This document shows positions 48,101 to 56,007 of a DNA stretch of 64,000 bases, in pieces. Under the pieces are notes generated by a model. The model saw only the letters and a list, made by a program, of their open reading frames with translations, searched no databases and was not told the origin of the DNA. The translations under genes and the position numbers were made by a program. Each line of letters begins with the position of its first letter. The first letter of the stretch is position 1. The stretch lies in contig CAWIOF010000002.1 in NCBI GenBank assembly GCA_963837715.1, positions 1,860,001 through 1,924,000 on the forward strand, in the 5' to 3' direction. This DNA is from JANYLB01 sp963837715. GTDB lineage: Bacteria; Actinomycetota; Acidimicrobiia; IMCC26256; JANYLB01.

Positions 48101-49377
48101 CGACGGCGGCCGACCCGCTGACGCTCACGTTCCGGCTCGACGAGTCGGTGCTCTCCTCCGTGGGCGCGAGCGCGGCAAACGTCCAGGTGTTCCGCGACGG
48201 CACGGTCGTGCCGGCGTGTACGGCACCGACGACGCGGGTCGCCACCCCCGATCCGTGCGTGTTTGCCCGCACCCCGCTCGCGGGTGGCGCGGCGGAGGTG
48301 TCGGTCTACACCTCGGCCGCGAGTGAGTGGAACTTCGGCCGGGCGCTGGTCGTCCCGGTGATCCCGGTACTGGTCCCGGGCTCCGCGTCAGTGGCCGAGG
48401 GCGATACCGGCACCACGATCCTGAACATCCCGGTGACCCTGTCGGAGGCCTCGAACGTGGCGGTGACGGTGCAGTGGACCACGGTGAACAACACCGCCAC
48501 CGCGCCGAGCGACTACACCGCAGCATCGGGAACGCTCACCTTCGCACCGGGCCAGACCGCGAAGACCGTCCCCGTCGTGATCAAGGGTGACACGACGATC
48601 GAACCCGACGAGCTCGTGCTCGTGGCGTTCTCCAACGCCACCAACGCGACCATCGGCGGCTTCTACGGACTCGGGGTCGGCACCATCCGGAACGACGACC
48701 GCCCGACGGTCGTCCCGGGTACGACGCTTCGGGCAGAAGGCAACTCCGGAACGCGGACCTTGGATGTGCCCGTCACGCTGTCGAAAGCCTCGAACGTGGC
48801 GGTGACGGTGCAGTGGACCACGGTGAACAACACCGCCACCGCGCCGAGCGACTACACCGCGGCATCGGGAACGCTCACCTTCGCACCGGGCCAGACCGCG
48901 AAGACCGTCCCCGTCGTGATCAAGGGTGACACGACGATCGAACCCGACGAGCTCGTGCTCGTGGCGTTCTCCAACGCCACCAACGCGACCATCGGCGGCT
49001 ACTACGGACTCGGGGTCGGCACCATCCAGGACGACGACCGGCCCGGCCTCAGCGTCAACGACGTATCGGTCGTCGAGGGCAATGCCGGCTCGAAGAGCCT
49101 GACGTTCACGGTGTCGCTCTCGAAGGCCGCCACGGCTGCCGTCACCGTCGCCTACGCCACCGGCAACGGCACCGCGACTGCACCGTCGGACTACACGACG
49201 AAGTCGGGCACGCTCACGATCGCTGCAGGAAAGAAGAGCGCAACGATCGCGGTCACCATCAAGGGCGACACGACCCGCGAGCCCGACGAGACGTTCACCC
49301 TGGTGCTCGCAAACCCGTCGGCCAACGCCCGCATCATCGACGCATCGGGAACGGCCACGATCACGAACAACGACTGA
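45118..49377 (+). CDS. Exported delta-60 repeat / Calx-beta protein
   Basis: 1419 residues. Signal peptide (1-33, RRRMAVVMATALLGSTLVLG...PAGA), then 14 delta-60 repeats, each with a consensus like LDPTFGGDGIAT (about residues 37-845), forming a beta-propeller-like region; an Ig-like stretch with two Cys (about 850-925); and three C-terminal Calx-beta domains (about 1083-1195, 1195-1307, 1307-1419) with SVAEGDTG, EPDELVLVAFSNATNA and DD-rich calcium-type motifs. No membrane or LPxTG anchor, so probably secreted. ATG 45118 has GGCGGAGAG upstream. The first two Calx-beta domains are almost identical in DNA. Function unknown; likely adhesion or matrix. Confidence 0.85.
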   Translation: MQMRRRMAVVMATALLGSTLVLGAVTAPPAGAAPSDLDPSFGGTGSVALNLGAETHAETIARDVARTPDGKLVVAGTDSVNGQGTKRDFLAARLAPDGSLDPTFGGDGIATARFDDISLDEVNAVAVQPDGKVVVAGVTIQSFNGGSSRVAVARFGADGQLDATFGTGGLATVAFGTTNSFKQANAIALDSVGRIVLGVSGPLVSGTVNAFTAIRLTTNGTPDTTFSDDGIAQVAGGNPVTAAVAVGAGDSVLVAGRNATSSRTEFVRFTAAGVADTSFGTAGKSIGPVEICRFGCALTIDQSGRPLIAGRLGLNAIVQRLQPTGGLDTAFANVGTATLHFGHYSASAIDVSVDSTGRVVVTGSTADQNSTESDVGVARLADDGSLDATFDGDGEAAFDITGSTATGVGVVLDAADNLVVVALDDPPGPPERIGVARLLATDGSFDPAFDGDGRTVVALEHSYPYYDYALDVATDKENRVVAVGGSTDEQTPTATVVRVLADGTPDPSFGTDGAVRTPVRTPGQYAILEWISVKVDAANRVLVAGRECTEVGCIVVVGRFTSAGVLDPSFAGDGIAELTGVWGDRPDLVLDSRGRVVVIGGVSNEVLLRLTTAGVLDPSFAGGVPVVRPQSAAGISSLALDALDRAVIARTPVGGTWELARYDATGASDPTFGTDGTVTFDPTPTGTITTFDMTFGVGIDSNGRILVAGSKGDNADVLAARFDSAGVIDPTFGSQGHATIDPDGPANSSYPEELAVDRSGRAVVLVRTGEGTYGSKLVRFDADGAPDSAFGVNGSTAVTAGGVSEIPGGVAIDTEGRIVSSLRSEDELREGDIGIVRLLGEPAPADHVAPTATITSPLDGAVLDLGATIAADYSCADDFGGIGIDTCVGPVDAGDPLDTSTLGAHSFTVTATDLDGNTGGSTVEYSVRDAATATFGAGGGSVTTGAAPTADDPVETTVTIPTSGTVSIVEVPTSTATPDGYELAGQQVSITAPPSTAADPLTLTFRLDESVLSSVGASAANVQVFRDGTVVPACTAPTTRVATPDPCVFARTPLAGGAAEVSVYTSAASEWNFGRALVVPVIPVLVPGSASVAEGDTGTTILNIPVTLSEASNVAVTVQWTTVNNTATAPSDYTAASGTLTFAPGQTAKTVPVVIKGDTTIEPDELVLVAFSNATNATIGGFYGLGVGTIRNDDRPTVVPGTTLRAEGNSGTRTLDVPVTLSKASNVAVTVQWTTVNNTATAPSDYTAASGTLTFAPGQTAKTVPVVIKGDTTIEPDELVLVAFSNATNATIGGYYGLGVGTIQDDDRPGLSVNDVSVVEGNAGSKSLTFTVSLSKAATAAVTVAYATGNGTATAPSDYTTKSGTLTIAAGKKSATIAVTIKGDTTREPDETFTLVLANPSANARIIDASGTATITNND
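48448..49027 (+). repeat. Near-identical tandem Calx-beta-coding repeat
   Basis: Bases 48448-48688 and 48787-49027 match at an offset of 339 bp with only a few differences (one silent GCA/GCG, one TTC/TAC), indicating recent duplication or gene conversion. Confidence 0.85.
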
Positions 49378-49396
49378 CCCAGGCCGGGCTGCGAAC

Positions 49397-49412
49397 CTGA
49401 CACCGGTGTTAG
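49397..49412. promoter_or_regulatory. Operator-like palindrome, site 3
   Basis: CTGACA-CCGG-TGTTAG, one base off the consensus. Its right arm overlaps the -10 box (49410-49415). Confidence 0.55.
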
Positions 49413-49415
49413 CGT
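49410..49415 (+). promoter_or_regulatory. -10 box of leaderless acyl-CoA dehydrogenase gene
   Basis: TAGCGT, 7 nt before the GTG at 49423. Confidence 0.6.
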
Positions 49416-49422
49416 CGAACCC

Positions 49423-50670
49423 GTGGACTTCAGTCTCACGGCCGACGACGAAGCCTTCCGCGACGAGCTGCGCGCCTGGCTCGACACGAATCTCCCGAAG
49501 TTCCTCGTGGACTGGGGCGACGCGCACTCGGGCGACGCGCCGGTTGAGGGCGACGAGAATTCCGACACGGCAGACCGGTTCGCTCGGACGCAGGAGCGAC
49601 GCAAGGACTGGCAACGTCGCCTCGACGACGGTCGGTGGGCCGCCATCAACTGGCCCCGCGAGTGGAACGGCCGTGAGGCCACGCCGATGCAGAACGCAAT
49701 CTACGCGGAGGAGATGGCACGGGTCCGCGCGCCCGGCATCTACAACGCCAACGGGGTGTGGCAGATCGGCCCCATGATCCTCCAGTGGGGCACGGAGGAG
49801 CAGCAGCAGCGTTGGCTCCCGGGCATCCTCAGTGCCGACGAGCACTGGTGCCAGGGATTCAGCGAACCCGAGGCCGGCTCCGACCTCGCGAACATGCGCA
49901 CGACCGCGATCCACGGCGTCGACGAGCACGGCGAGCACTACGTCGTGAACGGGCAGAAGACGTGGATCAGCTCCGCGCACCTCGCCCGCTGGGGCCTGTT
50001 CCTCCTGCGCACCGACCCGACCGCGTTCGAGCGCGGTGCGAAGCACGAGGGCATCACCGCGTTCATCATCGACATGGACACTCCCGGCATCGAGTGTCGC
50101 CCGATCCGAGACCTCACCGGCGACACGATGTTGAACGACGTGTTCTTCACCGACGCCCGGATCCCGATCGACTGCCGCCTCGGAGGCGACGACCAGGGCT
50201 GGCAGGTCGCGATGAGCACGCTCGGCCACGAGCGGGTCGGCACCGCCGGCCTCTCCATCACGATGGCCGGTGATCTTCGGGCGATGATCTCGACCACCCG
50301 TTCGGTCAACCCGACCGCCCTCGACGATCCGGAGCTCCGCGAGCGCATCGCGCGGGCGTTCACCGATATCGAGCTCACCCGACTCCTCAACTACCGCGCC
50401 CTCACGAAGATCCTGAAGGGCCAGCCCAACTGGCCCGAGGTGCCACTGGCGAAGCTCCAGTGGTCGAAGATCAGCCAGACCCTCGCCGAGCTGGGCGTCG
50501 ACCTGCTCGGCCCCGCTGGTGCACTCGCCAAGGGCGGCCCCGACGCAGTCGACGGTGGCCGCTGGACCCGCGACTACGGCTGGCAGCGCTACACCTCGAT
50601 CGGTGCCGGCGCGACCGAGATCCAGAAGAACATCCTCGCCAAGAAGGCGCTGAAGCTCCCCAAACGTTGA
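49423..50670 (+). CDS. Acyl-CoA dehydrogenase
   Basis: A 415-residue FadE-type enzyme: CQGFSEPEAGSDLANMRTTA, VNGQKTWISSAH, STLGHERVG (helix-G Glu) and YTSIGAGATEIQKNILAKKALKLP. It is among the subgroup of catalytic FadE subunits acting on bulky acyl-CoAs. GTG 49423 is fixed by the -10 box 7 nt upstream, and operator site 3 sits on the promoter. It appears to be transcribed alone; the small gene after it is convergent. Confidence 0.92.
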   Translation: MDFSLTADDEAFRDELRAWLDTNLPKFLVDWGDAHSGDAPVEGDENSDTADRFARTQERRKDWQRRLDDGRWAAINWPREWNGREATPMQNAIYAEEMARVRAPGIYNANGVWQIGPMILQWGTEEQQQRWLPGILSADEHWCQGFSEPEAGSDLANMRTTAIHGVDEHGEHYVVNGQKTWISSAHLARWGLFLLRTDPTAFERGAKHEGITAFIIDMDTPGIECRPIRDLTGDTMLNDVFFTDARIPIDCRLGGDDQGWQVAMSTLGHERVGTAGLSITMAGDLRAMISTTRSVNPTALDDPELRERIARAFTDIELTRLLNYRALTKILKGQPNWPEVPLAKLQWSKISQTLAELGVDLLGPAGALAKGGPDAVDGGRWTRDYGWQRYTSIGAGATEIQKNILAKKALKLPKR

Positions 50671-50715
50671 CTGCGCGTCCGTCTCGCCTGACTCCGACCG
50701 CGAAGATCGGGCGAC

Positions 50716-50946
50716 TCAGACGGTTTCGGGTTCGGCTTCCACGCGCGGCGGCGGAGGCTTCACGTCGACCCGGGGGTGACCCTTGGCCTCGGTGTGCTTC
50801 GCCGCGACCTCGAGGGCATCCTCTTCGGAGTCGGCAGAAGCCTGGAAGAGGCACTGACCGAACCGACAGATGACTCGGTAGTCCTCCGAAGGCTTGCGTT
50901 CGGCCTTCTTCTTCTCGGCTGCGGTCATTCGCTTGGCGGGGGGCAC
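50716..50946 (-). CDS. Small protein of unknown function
   Basis: 76 residues from GTG 50946. A Lys-rich start (AEKKKAERKPSEDY) leads to a compact domain with two Cys (VICRFGQCLFQASADSEEDALEVAAKH) reminiscent of small DUF1059-type folds, and a Pro-rich acidic tail. The start is set by a TAGAAT box 8 nt upstream; TTG 50955 overlaps that box and is unlikely. The 3' end overlaps a hairpin shared with the convergent acyl-CoA dehydrogenase. Confidence 0.55.
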   Translation of the reverse strand: MPPAKRMTAAEKKKAERKPSEDYRVICRFGQCLFQASADSEEDALEVAAKHTEAKGHPRVDVKPPPPRVEAEPETV

Positions 50947-50954
50947 AGCCGACA

Positions 50955-50960
50955 ATTCTA
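50955..50960 (-). promoter_or_regulatory. -10 box of leaderless small-protein gene
   Basis: TAGAAT on the minus strand, 8 nt before the GTG at 50946. Confidence 0.6.
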
Positions 50961-51011
50961 GCCGTTCCGGAACGCCCGGGTCGGACCCGGCCCTCCGCCA
51001 TGATGGGGCCC

Positions 51012-51878
51012 ATGCAGCTCGGGATCGTCACTCCGGTCGTCACCCGCCTCCCCGCGGCGCACGCCCAGTGGGAAGAAGCCGCAGGAATCCGGGAGATCGC
51101 CCGGGTGACGACCACGGCCGAGGGCCTGGGGTACGACTTCGTCACCTGCAGCGAGCACGTGGCGGTACCGGTGGCCGCGGCCACCGAGCGGGGCGCGACC
51201 TACTGGGATCCTCTGCCGACGTTCGGGTACCTGGCGGCGGTGACCAACCGGATCCGGTTCGCCACCTTCGTGCTCGTGCTGGGCTACCACCACCCTCTCG
51301 CCATCGCGAAGCGGTACGGCACGCTCGATGTGGTGACCGATGGTCGACTCATCCTCGGCGTCGGCGTCGGGAGCCTCGAGGCCGAGTTCGCGATGCTCGA
51401 TGCCGAGTGGGCCGCGCGTGGCGCCCGGTCCGACGACGCGTTGCGGGCCCTGCGCGCCGCGCTCTCGCAACGGGAGCCCGCGTATCGGGGTCCGCACTAC
51501 GAGTTCGGCGCCATGGTGATCGACCCGTGCGCGGTGCAGGAGCACCTTCCGATCTGGGTCGGCGGCCGCACGGGGCGATCGCTTCGGCGCGCGGTGGCGC
51601 TGGCCGACGGGTGGGCCCCGTTCGGCCTCCGCAGCGCCGAGTTGGCCGAGCTGCTGGACCGCGCCCGCCAGTCGGAGGAGTGGTCGGAGCGCGACGCACC
51701 CCTCGAGGTGATCCTCCAGAACGACCGACCGTTCGATCCCGCGGGCGAACCCGATCGAGTCGCCGCGCAACTTGCGAAGTACCGGGAGCTCGGAGCCACC
51801 GCGCTCGCGGCTCGCCTCGTCCACCACTCGCTCGACCACTACTGCGAGCAGCTCGGCGCGCTCGCGGAGCTGGTATGA
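51012..51878 (+). CDS. LLM-class (F420-type) flavin oxidoreductase
   Basis: 288 residues of the luciferase-like monooxygenase TIM barrel. LGIVTPVVT opening, YDFVTCSEHV, RIRFATFVLVLGYHHPLAIAKRYGTLDVVTDGRLILGVGVGSLEAEF and LPIWVGGRTGRSLRRAVALADGW are family signatures. Actinobacterial members commonly use coenzyme F420 rather than FMN, which is inference here. ATG 51012 matches the family start better than 51000. Its stop overlaps the next ATG by 4 bp. Confidence 0.88.
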   Translation: MQLGIVTPVVTRLPAAHAQWEEAAGIREIARVTTTAEGLGYDFVTCSEHVAVPVAAATERGATYWDPLPTFGYLAAVTNRIRFATFVLVLGYHHPLAIAKRYGTLDVVTDGRLILGVGVGSLEAEFAMLDAEWAARGARSDDALRALRAALSQREPAYRGPHYEFGAMVIDPCAVQEHLPIWVGGRTGRSLRRAVALADGWAPFGLRSAELAELLDRARQSEEWSERDAPLEVILQNDRPFDPAGEPDRVAAQLAKYRELGATALAARLVHHSLDHYCEQLGALAELV

Positions 51879-52507
51879 CCCGGGCCGCCGACGATCCCGC
51901 TGCTCGGCTCGACGCGCAACTCGCGTTCCTGCTCGAGATCGACCGGCTCAAGCTGATCGAACGACGCAGCTTCGTCACCGACGCGTCGCGCCGGGAGAAC
52001 AGCGCGGAACACTCGTGGCACCTCGCCATGCTCGCGCTCGTGCTCTCGGAGCACGCGAGCGACGGGGTCGACATCGCACGCGTGATCGCGATGGTGCTCG
52101 TGCACGACATCGTCGAGATCGACGCCGGCGACGTGTTCGTCTACGCCGACGAAGCCGCCCACGCCGCGAAGCTCGAACGCGAGATCCTGGCGGCCGAGCG
52201 GATCTTCGATCTCCTCCCACCCGACCAGGCACCGACCTTCAGGGCGCTGTGGGAAGAGTACGAAGCGGGCACCACCGACGACGCGCGGTTCGCCGCCGCC
52301 CTCGATCGACTGCAACCCCTGCTCCTCAACATCGCCGCCGGCGGTGCGACCTGGCAGGAGCACGGGATCACCGCGGACCGAGTCGTCGAACGCAACGCGC
52401 TGATCGGCGACGGCGCGCCGGCCCTCTGGGATCGGGCCCGGGAGCTGATCCGTGACGCGGTCGAGCAGGGCATCGTCGACCCCGGACCCGATCCGGCCGG
52501 GGAGTGA
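51875..52507 (+). CDS. HD-domain hydrolase (YfbR/HDDC2-like)
   Basis: 210 residues. The metal-binding HD residues appear in RRENSAEHSWHLAMLALVL (His), VLVHDIVEIDAGD (His-Asp) and the later ALDRLQPLL (Asp). Relatives are 5'-deoxynucleotidases hydrolysing dNMPs. The ATG overlaps the stop of the LLM gene (ATGA), implying one operon, though no metabolic link is evident. Confidence 0.88.
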   Translation: MTRAADDPAARLDAQLAFLLEIDRLKLIERRSFVTDASRRENSAEHSWHLAMLALVLSEHASDGVDIARVIAMVLVHDIVEIDAGDVFVYADEAAHAAKLEREILAAERIFDLLPPDQAPTFRALWEEYEAGTTDDARFAAALDRLQPLLLNIAAGGATWQEHGITADRVVERNALIGDGAPALWDRARELIRDAVEQGIVDPGPDPAGE

Positions 52508-52523
52508 CGCAACACCCGTCCGG

Positions 52524-52529
52524 TACGAT
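52524..52529 (+). promoter_or_regulatory. -10 box of leaderless EtfBA gene
   Basis: TACGAT, 8 nt before the ATG at 52538. Confidence 0.55.
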
Positions 52530-52537
52530 CACGCCGG

Positions 52538-54349
52538 ATGTCAGCCCTTCGGATCGCCGCCCTGGTCAAGCAGATCCCCGCGTTCGAGGCGATGGAGATC
52601 GGGGCCGACGGCCGGCTCGTCCGTGAGGGTCTCGAGCTCGAGATGAACCCGTACTGCCGTCGGGCCGTCGCACAGGCGGTGGCACTCGCGCAGGCCCACG
52701 GTGGTTCGGTCACGGTGGTCGCACTGGGCCCGCCCGCGGCCGAAGACTCCGTGCGCGAGGGGGTCGCGTGGGGGCTGGACCGCGACGTCGCGACCGACGG
52801 CGTGCTCGTCACCGACGCCGCCTTCGCCGGCTCCGACACCCTCGCGACCGCGCGTGCACTCTCCGCCACCATGCGGACCATCGGTCCGTTCGATCTCGTG
52901 ATCGCCGGCCGCAACTCGGTCGACGCCGACACCGGCCAGGTCCCCCCGGAGCTCGCCGAGCTGCTCGACCTCCCGTTCCTCACCGGCGTCCGGCACCTCT
53001 CCGTCGATCCCGACGGTCTCGTGCACGCGCGCTGTGAGCTCGACGACGGCTGGCTCCAGGCCGAGGTCCGGCTCCCCGCGTTGTTGTCGACCGCCGAGCG
53101 CCTCATCGACCCGTGCAAGGTGGATCCCCACGGACGAGCCACGGTGCCGGCCGCGTCGATCCGTCACCTCACCGCGGCGGATCTCGGCCCGGGGCCGTGG
53201 GGTCAGGCCGCGAGCCCGACCACGGTCGGTCGGGTCCGGGTGCTCGAGAACGAGCGCATGCGCCACCGCATCGCCGACGCTCCGATCGCCGAACAGGTTC
53301 GGCGCGCCGTCGAGATGCTCTCCGAACGCGGCGCGCTCGACGGCGCGCTCGACGACACCCGCGACCTCGGTGCCGTGCCCTCGCCGGCCGGCGGTGCGCC
53401 CGGCCACCTGGTCGGCGTGGTCGTCGAAGACGGCCGTGACCTCCTCACCCGGGAGCTGCTCGGCGCCGCAGCGACCATCGGGGGTCGGGTCGTGGCCTTC
53501 GTGCCGGTCTCGCTGACCGGCGCTGCGCCCGACGCCGATCAGCTCGGTGGTTGGGGTGCCGACGAGATCGTGACCGTTCCGGACGTCGACGTGGAGGAAG
53601 ACATCGCGGCGGCCCTCGTGGACTGGGCGACCGAGGCTGGGCCGTGGGCCGTGCTCGCGCCGGGAACGGTGTGGGGCCGCGAGGTCGCGTCCCGCGCTGC
53701 GGCGGCGCTCGGGGCCGGGCTCACGGGCGACGCGGTGGCGCTCGAGCTCGAGGGTGACCGGCTCGTCGCGTGGAAGCCGGCGTTCGGCGGCGCGCTCGTG
53801 GCTGCGGTGATGGCATCGAGTGACCCGCAACTCGTGACCGTGCGCGCCGGGATGCTCCCGCAGTTGCAGCCCCGGTCGCACCACGCGTCGAGCACAGCCC
53901 GCACGGCGACCACCCGGGGCCGGGTCCACCTGCTCGCCCGGACCCGCGACGACGACCTCGACGTGCTCGCCGACGCGCACGCGGTGATCGGTGTCGGCCA
54001 GGGAGTCGCGCCGGAGGAGTATCCCGCGCTCGATCCACTCGTCGCGGTGCTCGGAGCCGAACTCGCGGCGACCCGAAAGGTCACCGACCAGGGGTGGCTC
54101 CCCCGGGCCCGCCAACTCGGCATCACCGGGCGCAGCATCGCCCCCCGGCTCTACGTGGCGATCGGTTTGTCGGGGAAGTTCAACCACATGGTCGGCGTGC
54201 GGGCGGCCGGTACGGTGGTCGCGGTGAACGACCGACCCGAAGCACTCGTGTTCGAATCCGCCGACATCGGCATCGTCGGCGACTGGCGCGAGGTCGTCCC
54301 GCTGCTCGCCGACGCGATCGCGGCGGCCACCACGGAAGCGAGGGTCTGA
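52538..54349 (+). CDS. Fused electron transfer flavoprotein, beta-alpha order
   Basis: 603 residues combining both ETF subunits. Residues 1-265 are the beta half (IAALVKQIPAFEAMEIG, LEMNPYCRRAVAQAVALA, LVIAGRNSVDADTGQVPPELAELL); after a linker, residues about 285-603 are the alpha half with a C-terminal FAD domain (ARQLGITGRSIAPRLYVAIGLSGKFNHMVG). ETF accepts electrons from acyl-CoA dehydrogenases, of which the window has six, and passes them to the quinone pool. Leaderless-type promoter. Its stop overlaps the next ATG (TGATG). Confidence 0.93.
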   Translation: MSALRIAALVKQIPAFEAMEIGADGRLVREGLELEMNPYCRRAVAQAVALAQAHGGSVTVVALGPPAAEDSVREGVAWGLDRDVATDGVLVTDAAFAGSDTLATARALSATMRTIGPFDLVIAGRNSVDADTGQVPPELAELLDLPFLTGVRHLSVDPDGLVHARCELDDGWLQAEVRLPALLSTAERLIDPCKVDPHGRATVPAASIRHLTAADLGPGPWGQAASPTTVGRVRVLENERMRHRIADAPIAEQVRRAVEMLSERGALDGALDDTRDLGAVPSPAGGAPGHLVGVVVEDGRDLLTRELLGAAATIGGRVVAFVPVSLTGAAPDADQLGGWGADEIVTVPDVDVEEDIAAALVDWATEAGPWAVLAPGTVWGREVASRAAAALGAGLTGDAVALELEGDRLVAWKPAFGGALVAAVMASSDPQLVTVRAGMLPQLQPRSHHASSTARTATTRGRVHLLARTRDDDLDVLADAHAVIGVGQGVAPEEYPALDPLVAVLGAELAATRKVTDQGWLPRARQLGITGRSIAPRLYVAIGLSGKFNHMVGVRAAGTVVAVNDRPEALVFESADIGIVGDWREVVPLLADAIAAATTEARV

Positions 54350-55266
54350 TGGCGTCGCGCGCGTGGCGGACCGGGATCGTCGTCACACTGGTCGGCCTGC
54401 TGGCCGTGGTCGGAGTCGCCTGCAACTCGCTGACGGTGCTCGCGGTGTGCGAAGGCAAGATCGTTTCGTCGAACGCCGGTCCGGTCTCCGACCCCGCCAT
54501 CACCGAGGCGTCGGGTCTGGCCGCGAGCGTCCGCAACCCCGGCGTGCTCTGGGTCCACAACGACAGCGGCGACTCCGCCCGCGTGTTCGCACTCGGAACC
54601 GACGGCGCGACCCGCGCGACGTACACACTCACCGGCGCGTCGGCGGTCGACTGGGAAGACATGGCCGTCGGACCCGGTCCGGTCGCCGACACGTCGTACC
54701 TCTACCTGGCCGACATCGGCGACAACGCCGCTGTCCGACCCGAGATCGTCGTGTACCGGGTCGCCGAACCCTCGGTGACCGGCAACCCTGGGGCCGTCGC
54801 GTTGAGCGGTGTCGCCACGCTCCACTTCGTCTACCCCGACAGCGCCCACGACTCCGAGGCGCTGTTCGTGGATCCGACGAACGGTGAGATCTCCCTGATC
54901 GAGAAGAAGCTCACCGGCGGGCCCGTCGGGATCTACCGCGCGCCGGCCAACCTGGCCGACGGGAGCACCACCACCCTCACCAAGGTGTCCACCCTGACCC
55001 TGGGGGCGGGTTTCGCCAACGCGGTCACCGCCGCCGACTCCGCTCCCGACGGCCATGCCATCGCGGTCCGAACCTACGGCTCGGTCCTGTTGTGGGACCG
55101 GGCTGCGGGCAAGACCCCGGTCCAGGTCCTCGCGAACGGCCCGTGTCGCGGCCCGGTCCCCCCTGAGATCCAGGGCGAGGCGATCGCCTTCGACGCCGAC
55201 ACCCGCGGCTACGTCACCGTGTCGGAGGGCGCGAACCCCACCCTCCACCACTACCGGATCCCCTGA
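54349..55266 (+). CDS. Exported beta-propeller-like protein
   Basis: 305 residues with an N-terminal hydrophobic signal (WRTGIVVTLVGLLAVVGVAC); the GVAC could be a lipobox but Gly at -3 is unusual. The mature part is rich in short strands (SGLAASVRNPGVLWVHNDSGDSA, YLYLADIGDNAA, SEALFVDPTNGEISLIEKK), as in six-bladed propellers. I cannot name a family with confidence. It overlaps the EtfBA stop by 1 bp, yet the products act in different compartments. Confidence 0.65.
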   Translation: MASRAWRTGIVVTLVGLLAVVGVACNSLTVLAVCEGKIVSSNAGPVSDPAITEASGLAASVRNPGVLWVHNDSGDSARVFALGTDGATRATYTLTGASAVDWEDMAVGPGPVADTSYLYLADIGDNAAVRPEIVVYRVAEPSVTGNPGAVALSGVATLHFVYPDSAHDSEALFVDPTNGEISLIEKKLTGGPVGIYRAPANLADGSTTTLTKVSTLTLGAGFANAVTAADSAPDGHAIAVRTYGSVLLWDRAAGKTPVQVLANGPCRGPVPPEIQGEAIAFDADTRGYVTVSEGANPTLHHYRIP

Positions 55267-55288
55267 GCCCGCCCTCCGAGGACTACGC

Positions 55289-55369
55289 CAGGAGAAGGAG
55301 CGGAGCCGGCGGACACGGACCGCAGTGCATCAACCGGTGAGCGATCGAGCCGGCGCAGCGGATTCGACC
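55289..55369 (-). repeat. 81-bp dispersed repeat, copy B (inverted)
   Basis: Reverse complement of 13491-13571: 34 identical bases (55336-55369), a 21-base diverged middle and a 26-base block with one change (55289-55314). Again between convergent genes. Confidence 0.85.
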
Positions 55370-55370
55370 G

Positions 55371-55898
55371 TCAGGTTGCTTGCTTCTTCTCGGGGCGCCA
55401 GAAGACGGCCAGCAGGAGCAGTGCACCGCCACCACCGGCGACGAGGGCGGTGAGCAGGCCGCTCCAGCCGTACCAGTTGATGTCGAACGCGTGGTCGAGC
55501 GAGAACTCTCCCCCGCCGATCCCGCCGAGCGCGACACCGCACGCGCACAGGGTCATCACGTACTCCCAGCCCTCACCGGGCCGGAAGATGAAGAAGCCGT
55601 TCTTCAGGTGGTTCGTGATCCAGGCGACGAGCATCACGCCGACGACCCCTGCCGCGGCGAGCGGGGTGAGGAAGCCGAACACGAGCATCGCGCCGGCACC
55701 CAGCTCGGTGAGGCTCGCGAGCCACGCGTGCAGCGCGCCGGGCTTCATCCCGAGGCTCTCGAACCAACCACCGGTCCCCTTGATCTTGCCGCCACGGAAG
55801 ATGTGGTTGTAGCCGTGGGCGATCATCACCGCGCCCACGGCGACGCGCAGCACCAGGATCCCCGCGCTCACCCCGCCGGTACCGACCTCGCCGATCAT
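55371..55898 (-). CDS. DoxX-family membrane protein
   Basis: 175 residues with four membrane helices. ILVLRVAVGAVMIAHGYNHIF, the TELGAGAMLVFGFLTPLAAAGVVGVM segment and TNHLKNGFFIFRPGEGWEY are typical of DoxX proteins, some of which are quinone-linked or redox-associated. The stop lies 2 bp from the 81-bp repeat. It is divergent from the P450 gene. Confidence 0.88.
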   Translation of the reverse strand: MIGEVGTGGVSAGILVLRVAVGAVMIAHGYNHIFRGGKIKGTGGWFESLGMKPGALHAWLASLTELGAGAMLVFGFLTPLAAAGVVGVMLVAWITNHLKNGFFIFRPGEGWEYVMTLCACGVALGGIGGGEFSLDHAFDINWYGWSGLLTALVAGGGGALLLLAVFWRPEKKQAT

Positions 55899-55958
55899 CG
55901 CCGCACCCGTCGACCAGACACCATGGAACCGTTGATCCTCTCCCGCAGTCGCCGCGGC

Positions 55959-55974
55959 CTGACGCTATCGTCAG
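55959..55974. promoter_or_regulatory. Operator-like palindrome, site 4
   Basis: CTGACG-CTAT-CGTCAG; with one more base on each side it is a perfect 7-bp-arm palindrome. It lies 33 bp before the P450 start and between divergent genes. Confidence 0.65.
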
Positions 55975-56007
55975 GTCCGTCCGGCGCCGCCGATTCGTGA
56001 GGATCCT

